From Synaphobranchus kaupii (taxonomy: Eukaryota > Chordata > Actinopteri > Anguilliformes > Synaphobranchidae): DNA of 64,000 nucleotides. The notes below the pieces were generated by a model. The model saw only the letters and a program-made list of their open reading frames with translations, was not told the DNA's origin and made no database searches. The translations under genes and the position numbers were made by a program. This document shows positions 32,481 through 43,977 of the stretch, piece after piece (the first letter of the stretch is position 1; the number at the start of each line of letters is the position of its first letter). The DNA is taken from NCBI GenBank assembly GCA_029718625.1, contig CM056385.1, forward strand, positions 27,409,460-27,473,459. The letters run 5' to 3'.

Positions 32481-33480
32481 AGGGGTTGGGGAGGGAGCAG
32501 AGAATAGGAACAGTTTGCAGATGGATAGCTTTGTCCCCATCAGGAAGAAGTTCCCAAGAAATGAGCTGTCGGATCACTGAAACAAAGGCTGAGATCTTAG
32601 CAGAAAAGCCAACCTCACATTTTCACAATCCCACAGCTCGTCACCTGTCATTGCGAGATTCCTGTGACAGCGAGGCTCCCGGACCAAGCTCGCTGGCAAT
32701 GGAGAGAAAGCCCGGTCACGCCGAAGGAGAGGTTGTTCGAAGCATCGGGACACGGACGGAGGAGACCTACAAACGCAGTCGCGGAGCAGGGGAAAGCTGG
32801 GCGCGGAGTCGGGCACAGAAGCTGGCAAAATCAGAGAGAATCACTGCTGCTGTGCACTGCTGTGGATGAATTCAATGCACTGGCTTTCATCTGTGGAGAG
32901 AGGGAGAGTGAGGGAGAGAGAAGGGGGGGGGGGGGGGGGGCAGAGAGGCAGAGGCAAGAAGAGTGTGTGTTGGGGGGAGGGGGTAAAAATTGTGTACAAT
33001 TGACAAAGTGGAAATGGTCTGCGCTCAACCTGCTTTGCACTGCATGGCTGCACCCTCAAATCTCTACGAGCTGCACACCTGCATCCCAAAATCTCTACGA
33101 GCTGCACCCTCAGATCACTAAGAGCTTCACCACCAAATCTCTACAAGCTGCACTGCCAAATCTCATTGACCTGCACCGTTGTCAACAAGGTGCCTTTTTA
33201 GCCATAGCGTGATTCATGACAGTCCTTAGAACACAAAGCCTCTCCTGAGCTCTTCTGTTGAAGCCTTTGAAATTCAAATATACACTTGAGCAGCCACAGT
33301 ATGTTTTCTCAAGGAGTTATCTGCTCAACCAGAGGAGTCCTCCAGCAGCAAAGAGCCTCCCTCTCTCTCACTAGCATGTCTCCCTTCAGCAATCACCAGC
33401 TTCATGATTATCATGCCTTTCGATCTTGGAGGAGTCAGGAGGGGTGGCAGAGTCCGACAGTTTGTGGGCAATGTGCAACT
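32481..33480. other. GC-richer island with poly-G and a 30-bp degenerate tandem
   Basis: 32640-32870 is GC-richer than its surroundings and open on both strands (32664-33212 plus, 32574-32828 minus). It could be a promoter or 5' exon, but nothing identifies it. 32890-32922 is a GGGAGA-rich tract leading to 18 G (32923-32940). 33048-33170 repeats CTGCACCCTCAAATCTCTAC with GAG in about four degenerate units. No product is called. Confidence 0.3.
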
Positions 33481-34177
33481 GCTTGAACTCTCCTCATCGA
33501 ATCTGTGAATGATCAATTGTTGGATGGTGCTTTGAATAATGTTAGTTATAGCTGTGTAATGATGATGGTTATGTCTAGTGGTACTATCATTAGTTATGAA
33601 ACAAATTGTTGTTTGTTCGATTAACATAAAACTTATTGGTTATTAATGGGCTTCCGTGCCTCCTTTATATATTTTTCATGTTTCTGGAAGATAATCAAGT
33701 TGGTGTGACTGAAGGATTTCTTTGAACCATGGTGGTACTAGATCTTCAATCATTCAATCATTTTGCTGTGACTGTAATTGTGAGGTATGCACACCACCTG
33801 TGGCACTACACGAGCAGAAATTTTAAGTGTTTTTTTAATGTGTTTTTTTTGTGCTGCCAGAGGAAATGTAGTTTTCCTTGCCTCCTTTATTTAGGTTTCT
33901 ACAGCTCTGAGACTCAGTGCCAAGTGAATCTTGTATTGTTCAGCAATTTAAAAAAATTCTCAGTCGAATTTACAAGGGAAATGCATGCTACACATTTGAG
34001 TTACAGAGTTCCAAAGGGACTTCCAATATGACGTTCTATCTGAGAAGACATTCCTGAAAAAAGCATAATTTCGGAGTGATATAGGCTGTGGCTGGAGGAG
34101 GTTTGGGGGTCTGTCACTGATGGATGATACGTCAGGGCATGCTGGCTCCACCTCTGAGCTTTGTCTACAAATTTGGA
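33481..34177. other. Unassigned
   Basis: No gene seen. The frame at 33729-34031 has no motif support. Confidence 0.35.
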
Positions 34178-34215
34178 GAAAGAGAGAGAGAGAGCGAGAG
34201 AGAGAGAGCGAGAGC

Positions 34216-34249
<34 letters not shown>

Positions 34250-34250
34250 G
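34178..34250. repeat. (GA)n purine tract with GAGC interruptions
   Basis: Seventy bases of GA repeats broken by AGCGAG. It is the source of spurious Arg/Glu- and Ser/Leu-rich frames on the two strands. Confidence 0.95.
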
Positions 34251-35184
34251 CTTACCTTTGTTACCCAGATTGCCTGAGAACCTGTTTTTGTGTACCAGCC
34301 CACTTTGTTTGAGGAACTGAATTAGACTTGTGAACTTGGATTTCTGACTTTTAACAATAAGAGAGGATTGTGAGGCTTGGTTCGCAGGCATCACAGAAGG
34401 CTGCCTTAATTTCGCCAAATTTGGAGGCAGCATCCAATGAATCCTGTCTTTTCAACATGTTTGTTTGGTTCAAAAATGTGAAGTTCCAGAACGGACCGTA
34501 CCGGGACTGTACCGCTTTGCTCATATGAGTACCGGCACTTATATTTTTCCACTTCAAGCACAGATGACCATATATTGAATTAAAAAAAGGACAGGGGTGG
34601 GCGGGCGATATGAATATAATACTAAGCTATTTATTTGTTTATATACAGTCTATGGAACAAGGATATTTTCCGTCCCAAAAAGAAGAAATGTCCAGGAAAA
34701 AGATGTCTGATCAGCCTACATAACATTTTAATTTACAATTTTAATTGTAATATACATTGGAGTAATAGGCTGGATATTTTGTGACTCACAGAGCTTTCTA
34801 CAACTTAGTTAGTGAATTGTCATAATGTCACTAACCCATAGAGCTAGCTTGCTTAACCAGAAAACTGTGTGAATATAGGTGGGCTCAACTGGGATCAAGA
34901 AAGTTATCATGAAGTTTGACCAGTTATTTTGTTTTACTGAACAAACTAGCTAGCTTGCTAAAGAGAACGTTTAAAAATGTACAAATCTTTTTCTTTAACC
35001 ATCATACTTTCAACCCCTCTAACCTTGCATCAATACATCAATGGTCATAAACATACCACTTTCCAGCATAGAGATGATCTGAAGATAAAGCGCTAGCATT
35101 TTCCAGGGTGGTGATGATCTTCCGAAAGCCCTACTTCTTTTAAATGTTGCTGCTCAGGAGCCAGATCTTGTCCTCATGGCCAAC
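34251..35184. other. Unassigned
   Basis: No gene or repeat family recognised. Confidence 0.35.
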
Positions 35185-35640
35185 GGTAGCTCAGGGCATC
35201 CAGACCCAGTGGCGCTTCCGCTTCTGTTATAGAGAACCATAGGGGGCAGTGTGTCAATGGCTGAGACTCACTGTCCCCTGCGTCTGGCCGATCTGAGCCC
35301 AGAGCTGCTTCACCACCTGTGGGTGGAGACATCGCTCTGAAGGGGCAAGGACCTCCTCATTGATGATCCCTGGGAGATGGATGAACTGAAGGGAGGCCTG
35401 GTGATCATTTTCCCAAAACAGAAACAGTCTCTCATTTTGCGTGTAACACTGCGGATCTGAGCCCACCTTTGTGAAATGTGAACCACTGTGGTGTTGTCTG
35501 TTTTCACCTACAAATGAAAACACAGACGGTAAGTAGTATAGGGCTAGAAAAACCAAATCAGTTCCTAGTGATTGGTGTGGTAATGTCTGCATGTAGGGTT
35601 CCCAGTCTTTGGAGGAGGCATCGGTCATTACAACTTCCCC
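35185..35640 (-). mobile_element. DIRS-type retrotransposon RNase H fragment
   Basis: On the minus strand, pieces in two frames read TDASSKDWE, KTDNTTVVHIS, GSDPQCYTQNERLFLF, ASLQFIHLPGIINEEV and RCLHPQVVKQLWAQIG, ending near HCPLWFSIT. Their order and spacing match the RNase H region that follows reverse transcriptase in DIRS-type tyrosine-recombinase retrotransposons. A frameshift falls near TTVVH and a stop precedes the last piece. Heavily truncated; no recombinase gene is seen. Confidence 0.65.
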
Positions 35641-37729
35641 ATGTAATGATTAGTTCATTTGGATCGTCTTATACTCTATTATTCTGCGACTGCCAGCAGA
35701 TGGGTTCTCTTGAATGTTTCTGACGAGAGCCAATACAAACAGTTTAGAGAAAGAGATTCCTGTGTTTATTAGAAATATCTTTTGTGAGGATACACTGAAG
35801 GTATACGCCCGAAAATAAATGAGTCAGTGAATTAATTTGTAAGCAAACACATCATTTGGATAGATGTTTCTAAATTTTACTTTTTCATTTTTCCATCCCA
35901 GGTTGAAGTGCAGAATCAGAGCTACAAAATGATGTATCATATGAAGAGATGAGAAAATATTTCTGGAGATTGACTGTTTGAATGTTCTGTTTTTTTGCAT
36001 GACATAGTTTTTTGACTTTTGTTGAGAATTTTGCCCTTTCTCATCTTAAAATACACCCTTTGAATCCAATCGAGATCCTCTTTAAGTTGTACAGCAGTTT
36101 GCTAAACATCAGTTGTTTTTAAATGTGCTTTATAAAGTTGACTTGACTTGAACCAGGAACTATTCTATGAAATATTTATCTTTGCGTAGTTCCTAACCCA
36201 GTGCTTGTTATGATTTATAATAGGTTTGATTACAATAGTGTTTGCCGACTGTCTCTTATCTGCCCACACACTAATATGCATCTGAATCTTGGAGGACTAA
36301 TGGACCCACTGTAGATGATGCTCGTTTTCCTGCACACATTTGTCGAGTGGAACATAAGCCACAAAACCATACTGTTTCAAATGCTGGTGAAGTTGATTCA
36401 AGGTGAGCCGCCGTAACTGACCATGTGTGTCCATGGACTCATATAAACACCCTAGGGTGTAAAATGTACACCATTTTTTTGCTGTGTGTGGTTTGAGTAA
36501 GTAAGGTCATCCTGAGGGGTTACGGCCATTTGTCAGAAAGGCACCATTGGTGGGCATGTCCCCTCTCCGTCTCTTTGCCCTCCTTCATTCTCCTGTCTCA
36601 GGCTCTGCATCCTCTCTCCAATTTCTCTCTCTCCTTCCTGGCCTCTCCCCTGGTGTACTGCTCAGAGTTAATTGACTGTGTCCATTATGAAACATCAGCT
36701 GTGGTGGGGGGGAGATGCCCTCTGGGCCAAATGCGGGGAGATCCTTTTTCATTTAATCTTTTTATTTATGGCTTAACGCTGGCTAATTGCATCAGCCTCT
36801 TGTCAAAAACGTTGTGTGTGCTTCCCTCACGCATGGGTAGGTATACAAATAAATCTTCCTTTTTTGCGTAATTATGGATGAAAATGATGTCCGAGTCTTC
36901 TGGATGGAGATCGTTGAATAAGAAATAAATGAAAGATGTTTTGGCTGTTTGGCATCACACTAAAGGGCTTCCTGTAAAGGAATCTTTCAGGCAGCTGTAA
37001 TGACCAGGCTCACTTGCACAATGCACACAATGTACACTGTGGACACCATTGCTCATAATCATGTGTGGTTAATTACGCTGGCAGGAATGCTTCTGCCCCG
37101 TTTCATTTAGTTGACATGTTGATTTTGTCTACAGCCAACTCGAATCTGGATTGGTTTCCTAAGGTTCCTTCTTTGAGAATTTGGTTCCAGCAACAGTACA
37201 GTCTGGTTTCTCTTTGAAATGCAAAGGGGAACCAGGCAGACTGTCCTGCCTATTTATATCTTAATATTACAGCAACAAATGTACATTGGAGGGCTTCTCT
37301 GTTCTGACAATAATAATGTCTTTCATATACCTCTTCCCCTAGCAACTTCTGTGGAAATATTGTAACATTTGGTTTTGAAGTGTCAGAAAGCTGGAAAAAG
37401 CAAGTGAAACTCATAATCACTGTTTCAAATTTTATTTTGCAGAAACAGGTTGTCAGTTCAGAATCCAATGTTGCAAATTGATTACATATTCACAGCAGTT
37501 TTTTCTGTGATTGGAATGTAGCCATATCCAGATTCCTTGCTTACTTGTTTTTAAGGTGATTCATTATCATTCATGCAGCTCTTCTGTGAAGTCCCATCCG
37601 GGAATCAGTCTTTGCACAATCTGCACAAGTTTGCTGTAGCAAAACAAAACACAGATCTAGGGAGAAGGTGGTGTGTCAGAAGGGAAGAAAACATATTTAT
37701 CAACATCTGCTGACAAAAAACCCATCGTG
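35641..37729. other. Unassigned; small LINE-like tail
   Basis: No gene seen. AAATGTGCTTTATAAAGTTG with ACTTGACTTGA at 36120-36150 resembles a LINE 3' tail. 36430-36490 repeats the GTGTAAAATGTACACCATTT motif seen at about 14330. CT-rich around 36560-36650. Confidence 0.35.
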
Positions 37730-38973
37730 CAACTACCTGTCCACTAGACCCCATCCCATCAGCAGTCCTCCATTCTATATCCAGTGAGCTCCTTCCACAT
37801 CTGTCCTCCATTATTAACACCTCCCTAGCCTGTGACTATGTTCCTTCTGACTGTAAGATGTCTTGTGTTACCCCACTCCTTAAAACACCTTTGCGTAGAA
37901 GGTGACGCCGGCGGAACCTTTTTGCTCAACTGACACATTCGTTGCTACTGCAACCAAACTATTATTGGAAATCACAAACTGTTTTAAATTTATTGGTATA
38001 CGGTTTGTGACGATTTCTGCTGAATATGGAGTTTCTAAGTGTCACTATTTCCCAGTAGCAAGTCCATTTAACAAGCAACCCCCCACCTAGTCTATACCTA
38101 CCCATGCGTGACATAGTGGACAATAGCGTCTATGTTTCAGTTCATAGTCATAGCAACGAGATAAACCCAACAATAGCCTGATCGTATGCCAGAAAAGCTG
38201 ATATGTGGTAGATTAAGGTACAAATTTCCTTGGAGTCATTATGAATAGGAAAATAAATAAAAAACTACAGAAAAATGCAATCCCAGGACAAAAGTATACA
38301 TACTGGAGAGCAGGGATCATCAATTAGCGGCCCCCGGGCCAGATCCGGCCCGTGAGTACGTTTTCTCTGGCCCCACCATCCTCCCCAACACCATATGTGA
38401 AGTAGAATAAAAGTCTGATACCTTTCTTGAGTTATATTAAAATTGTGTAGAATTTTTTTTTTTAAGGAGGGTAAAGCATTGAACAATGTCCTGCCATCAA
38501 GGACTACTGAAATGTGTAACCATATTATCTAATATTTAAAAAAAGTATCTTTTTTTGCGAGACAGCGGGGGTGGTGCAGAGCGCACCAATGAGCTGTGTT
38601 TGATATTACTGCTCCCATTGCCTTTGCTAAGAAATAAATAGGCTGTGCACTATGCCTGGTTTTCAAAGATTAAATTTACTAAATTTACTCTTTTTCAGTT
38701 TTTGAAACAGAATATAAGTTGACTTGTCTAGGAAAGCCTGTTTTAATTTTTCAGTCCTTCGTTATCCCTCATTTTCCTCCGATGGATGTCCTACTGGCCT
38801 TTCATCCTATCATGATAAATAGAAACAAATACAAAACATATTAGTTTTCAGAATAATGAATTGCTTTAATAGAAACGGACAGCCTATGTCCGACTCACCT
38901 CAATGTGAAAAATGCGACTTCCCTGCTGATACAATCTTCGGGATATCAGGCTTGAGTTTCGTGAGGGAAATCC

Positions 38974-40760
38974 TCATACAGTCTTCCACAGATTGGTTGA
39001 GAGCCGGCTCCGATCGTGCCGCTTAATGGCATTCATCGTTGAGAACGAGGACTCACAGGTATAGGTCGAGCCAAACATGGTGAGAAGATAGATGGCCAGT
39101 GATTTTAGCGTATTAAATTCATGAGGACATGACACCCAAAAAGAAGTCAGTGACTCCGCACTGTGGAATTCATCCTTGAGCTGACTGGAGGACTGCATGT
39201 CTATCAGCTGAGTCACAATCGCTGCTTCATCCAATGATGGCATCACTTCTTTTGCGTGAGTAGCAAACTCACCTCCTGGGATGACAGCAAATGGGCCACG
39301 CACAAACCTGAGGACATCTCTGGTAATAGAAAAGTCTGCAAATCGTCCAGAGAAATTGTCTCTCAATTGAGTCAGAAATTCCTTCATTGGCTCTGTGATC
39401 TGGCGATCGCTCAGCGTCTTCAGATTGCTGAAGTGCAGCAATTTTCCTGACAAAAAGTCAGTCTGGAAAAGCTCCAGCTTTTTTCCAAATGCATCCAGTT
39501 TTTCAACCATGTCCACCACAGTTTTTTCCCATCCCTGAAGCTGTAGATGGAGCATATTCAAATGCGAAAATATGTCAGTCAAAAAAGCCACGCTGGATTT
39601 AAATGCCTTGTCTTGCATCATGCGGAGATGTTCGTCTGCTGCTTTGGATCTACTTTGCGTCAGGAATTCTCTTATTTGGTCCCACAGCTCCAAAAAGCGC
39701 TCGAGGGCTTTCCCCTTGCTGAGCCAACGTACTGTATGTCACAGTGCAGAAGGAGATCATCGTGAGTAGCGGGAGATTCAGCGACAAGCTTGCGAAAAAG
39801 GCGGTGCTGCGTGCTTGAAGTACTTCTGATGAAGTTTATTATTTTCATCGTTTTGTCCATGACATCTTTTAAGTCACCGCTAAGTCTGGCACACAGGATA
39901 CTTTGATGAATGAGACAATGCAGCGCGTTCATTTGGGGAGCCGTCTCTTTCATTCTGTTCACCAACCCCCGAGTTTTTCCAACCATCGCAGGTGCTCCAT
40001 CTGTGACAACGAGGTTGACTTTCTGAAAGGACAATCCATGCTTCAAAAATAACTCCTCTAATTTTCCGTGGATGACATCACCAGTGGTGTTACCTTCCAG
40101 TGGAATTAAACCCAGCAATTCCTCTCTGAAGTTTGTTCTGTCAAAATAGTGGACATAAACGCACAGTTGTGCCACGTCTGTGTTGTCTGTCGATTCATCA
40201 ATTGCCAGGGATATATGGCCAGCCTGACTGACACCATCTATCACCAGACTTTGGATATTCTCTGCCAAGGCATGAACACGACGTGCAGCAGATGCAGCTG
40301 ACAGAGGTACCTTTTTCACAGATTCAATAATATTATCCATCGATTTATCACTAGCAAGCTCCCTTAAAATGCCTATAATGCACTCTTTTAATACCTCCGC
40401 ATCAGTGAAGGGTTATTGTGCCTAGCCAGTATCCAGGTGGCATGGAGGGAAGCACTTGTAGCTCGCTCTTGTTGGCTTAGTGAACGGGTGAATATTTTCC
40501 TGCTGTGATCGTAGCTTGCTTTCAAGGCCTCGATTTTTCTGCTCCGTGCCTCAGAATGTGGTGGATACGATTCATTGAAAGTGCCATGCTTCTGAAGATA
40601 ATGGCGCTTAACGTTTTACTCTTTAATGACAGCAACTGTTTCAGTGCAAATCAGGTTGGCTGAGCGTTTCTGAACGGCGACATATTTTTCGGTCCATTCA
40701 TTGTTGAAAACGCGATTCTCAGCATCAATTTTCCTCTTGAGACACTTTGACAGAGACATT
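38974..40760 (-). pseudogene. hAT transposase pseudogene
   Basis: The minus strand opens with MSLSKCLKRKIDAENRVFNN (ATG at 40760-40758) and meets a stop at 40618-40616. It continues through KVNLVVTDGAPAMVGKTRGL and NALHCLIHQSILCARLSG, and ends with CESSFSTMNAIKRHDRSRLS, the hAT dimerisation-region signature. A frameshift near 40400 precedes the block starting DKSMDNIIES. Another near 39680-39700 separates the two long open parts (39672-40340 and 38974-39693). The BED-finger region is only partly recognisable. One premature stop and two frameshifts make it inactive, but long parts remain readable, so the decay is moderate. The sequence resembles the transposase family that gave rise to domesticated ZBED/GTF2IRD2-like vertebrate genes. 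Confidence 0.88.
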
Positions 40761-40941
40761 TTTGCTATTTTTACTTTTACAAGTGCAACAGAGGTGAAAG
40801 GCGGCCTCTTCTGCGTTCTAGCATCTGATTGGCTGCTGTCTAGGTTGTCAATCTCAAATAAATAAAATAAAATAAAATCGATCTAAGGACAGACATTTGG
40901 GGTGTTTGAAGCAACTTTTGAGGCTGGAGTGTGCGAGTGTT

Positions 40942-40943
<2 letters not shown>

Positions 40944-40976
<33 letters not shown>
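40944..40976. repeat. (TG)n microsatellite
   Basis: Sixteen TG units followed by CGCGCACGCGCGCA, an alternating purine-pyrimidine stretch able to adopt Z-DNA, inside the hAT element. Confidence 0.95.
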
Positions 40977-40982
<6 letters not shown>

Positions 40983-43140
40983 CGCGCGCAGGTGTGTGTC
41001 GGTGTGGGTGTGAGGGATGGGGGGTAGTCTGGCCCGGCCCGGCCCAAAGAGTATTTGCTCTGTGAGAATTTGGCCCCAGGTCAAATCTATTTGATGACCC
41101 CTGCTGTAGAGTACAGGGACAAGTGATGTTTTATTGAGGTACAAGAGTGAATGATTAGGCAACATATTTAGGTGTATGTAACACTGTGATATCAATGTTC
41201 TTTATCTTAAGCCAGAAGGAGCAAATTTATATGCGTTATAATGGACAAAACTAATTTTATTCATTTTATGACATGTTTTGCATAGGGGTTTTGGACCCAT
41301 AGATGTCTACCCCCGTATACTGATGAAAATATGTAATTCCCACTTGGAAATTATGCAAAAGTGGGTTTTATGAGCCAAAACTGTTGATTTCTAGTTAAAT
41401 ATATCATAATCTTTTTTTATTTACAGCAGTGCACTAGCCATTTGGATAGATTTGGAGACACTAATGGACAACAGGGTACACTGCTATATTTTACATCATA
41501 GACCTTTAGTAGTTCAGCATATCATCCTTAGATTTTGCAAAACTTGTGGACATGGAGTTTATGATCCAGGAAATGTATATATATTACCGATTTCACTTAT
41601 GTAGCTCTCAGCAAACTAAAGAAAAACATTTTTAAATTTTTTTTTTCCAAAGTTTCTTTGAATTTGAAAATAAACAAATCTAAGTTTGTATTGTAAATGG
41701 TACACCTGTCTTGTTTCATTTAAGCCATTTACCAAGTTTATGTGATGCTCACACCTGGAGTTATAAAGCCTTAAACAGAGCACCCCCTAAATAGGTGACA
41801 TTTGCCATCTGCACCAAGGGGTTAAGAAATCTTAGACCCCTCTATCAAACTGTATCTCTTTTGCATTTTCTGTCCAAAACTCTTGAATGAGCTGTGCTTA
41901 ACCAAATATCACCTTTTCTCCATCAGACCCTGCTTGACCCTCAGCAGTCTGGTCACCAGGCGCTCGACCGAGACTGCTCTCCTGGCTGTGACAGAGGCAC
42001 TCGCCACTACTAGAGTGTCCTCCCTCTCGTACATCCTGATCCTAGACCTATCTGCAGCGTTGGACACGGTCGATCACCGACTACTGATCACAACACGGGA
42101 CTGCCTTTTCACCGTTGTGTTCTCTTTTATCGATGTATTATCTGCCGTAGTTAGTTTGTGCTTTAAACCGATTCATTTTTGTGAGGTCCCGAAAATGAAT
42201 GGGAGTGAATGGGGAGGCTGACAACCGGGACTACCAGGGATGCCGTTAACGGTCAGCAGGGACAGCTGACGTTGCTAGTATTCACGCTATGCATATATAA
42301 TGGGGTAGGCTCCACAAAATTACTTCTGTCACACTAAGGTGAAATATCCCTTTAAGTAGAGAATATCTGCCTACCTGTCTGATATCCCAATGTGAATGGC
42401 TAGGCATCACCTGAAGCTCAACCTTGACAAGACGAGGCTTCTCTTCATCCCACACAAGTCCTCTCTACTACAAGAGCGCTCCATTACTATTGACGGCACT
42501 ATGGTGGCTGCCTCCCGCTCTGCAAAGAACCTGGGGGTGGACCTAGATCACCAGCTGGACTTCAAGGACCACATCGTGGCAACATCACAGTCCTGTAAGT
42601 TCCTCCTGTACAACATCAGGATGATTCGACCATACCTAATCACGTAAACCATTGGTAGACCATGGTATTCTCACGTCTAGATTACTGCAACTCCCTTCTC
42701 ACATGCCTACCAGCCTGCACCGTACAGCTTATACAACTTATCCAGAACACAACTTGTCTTCAACCTTCCGAAGTTTTCACATGCTGAAGTCACTCCACTG
42801 GTTTCCAGTCGCTGCCAGGGTCAGGTTCAAAGTCCTGACTCTGGCCTACACTGCAGGCAAAAGGACAGCGCGTTCCTACATATAGGACATAATTCAGCAC
42901 TACACTCCAGCTCGACCACTCCACTCTGCTGTGGCAGGGCGACTTGCATTTCCTGCCTTCTGAGTGACTTTGTTCTCGCTCATCCGGACTGCAGAGCTTC
43001 TCCACCGTAGCTCCCCAGTAGTGGAATTAACTCCCCATTCCTCTGCGAACCACTCAGTCATCATATGTTTTTTGTCATGGTCTGAAGACACCTCTCTCCA
43101 CAATCTACCTTGACTGACATTAACACCTTGATGTTATAGT

Positions 43141-43977
43141 TACACCCGTGCACACATAGTGCTGCGAGCAGGAGGATTGTAATGACTCGCGTCCATGTGT
43201 CTGTCTGTCTGTCTGTCTGGCCATAACAGCCTGATCCGATTGACAGGCAGACTGATTTGAATATTTGTCAAATCAGTCAACTACGAGTATAAAAATCTTT
43301 TGAAATTTCCACGCATGTCTAATGAATAGACTAGGAATTGAGGTTACACATTTTGAACGCAGGAGGGTACACATGGGGGAGAGCAGCAGATTTTATCAAA
43401 GGCTTGTCATAGAGCATATTTAGCATGGTTCATAGCAGTGGTCAGGAACTCAAGCCATATTTGGCACTTTGCCAGAAATCATGTATCCAGAAGTGTTTCA
43501 CCAAAAAGGATAACAATAATAAAACAAATAAATAATTGCAGAATTGCTAATATGGTCTAATATTCATTATTGATGTATTTCACCTCTACGGATTAAAATG
43601 TTATTTGCCAATGTTTCGCACGTGAATGGCTTGTCGGCTCCATCAGTGGTGTCAGACAACTGAGTGAGAAAGAAAAACAGAACTAGTGAGAATCTGGATT
43701 TTAATTGATTGACCGGCATCATTTCCAGGGAAATCATGTAACATGTTTGCTAGGTTAACTTTCGCGCCAGCGAGCAAAATGGCCAAATAAAGAGAGACGA
43801 GTATCAATCTGATTTTGTTTCAATCTGATTGGACTGATCAGTAGGCTATGCATTTATCGAAATGTTGGGGGCCTGTTTTCTTATTTGCAGTGAGCGTATT
43901 GCAAATTATGGTTTCTTATAATGTTGACATGAGACTGGATTTATACACAAACAGTAAAACCTAAATGCTACAATTAT
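43141..43977. other. Unassigned; short (TCTG)n
   Basis: 43199-43219 is a (GTCT)n microsatellite. No gene seen elsewhere in this stretch. Confidence 0.4.

Larger units (their letters stand above)
38310..41103 (-). mobile_element. hAT transposon, 2.79 kb, inside element X
   Basis: The ends CAGGGATCATCAATTAG and (inverted) CAGGGGTCATCAAATAG form terminal inverted repeats. Flanking 8-bp duplications are CTGGAGAG (38302-38309) and CTGTAGAG (41104-41111), 7 of 8 identical. The length, 8-bp duplication and C-terminal transposase text place it in the hAT superfamily, near the ZBED/Charlie-type transposases. GC-rich GGCCCGG blocks sit just inside each end. A (TG)n array lies at 40944-40976. Confidence 0.92.
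37880..41825 (+). mobile_element. piggyBac-like element X, copy 3, inside L2
   Basis: TTAA at 37880-37883 and TTAA at 41822-41825. The right end reads CATCTGCACCAAGGGG before TTAA, the inverse of the left end of copy 1 (CCCCTTTGTGCAGATG); this copy's own left end is degenerate. Removing X and one TTAA joins L2 codons as ...LLKK..., the expected L2 sequence. About 1.1 kb of X remains (37884-38309 and 41104-41821). The middle is a hAT element. Against copy 1 there is an internal deletion at a GCTG microhomology (about 38199). No transposase. Confidence 0.85.
37730..43140 (+). pseudogene. L2-type LINE ORF2, split by nested insertions
   Basis: Three collinear pieces. 37730-37883 reads LDPIPSAVLHSISSELLPHL, SIINTSLACDYVPSDCKMSC and VTPLLK. 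41822-42110 resumes with reverse-transcriptase text (FLSKTLE, STETALLAVTEALATTRVSS, ILDLSAALDTVDHRLL). 42365-43140 continues with HHLKLNLDKTRLLFIPHKSS, SAKNLGVDLDHQLDFKDHIV, YNIRMIRPYL and HWFPVAARVRFKVLTLAY. The first gap is element X at TTAA. The second (about 42112-42364) is a MITE-like insert ending GGTGAAATATCCCTTTAA. Frameshifts and stops are present throughout. The 3' tail is not clear. Confidence 0.85.

Noticed and set aside
34120..34320. Arg/Glu-rich and Ser/Leu-rich frames over the GA tract
   Set aside because: Low-complexity translation of (GA)n on each strand.
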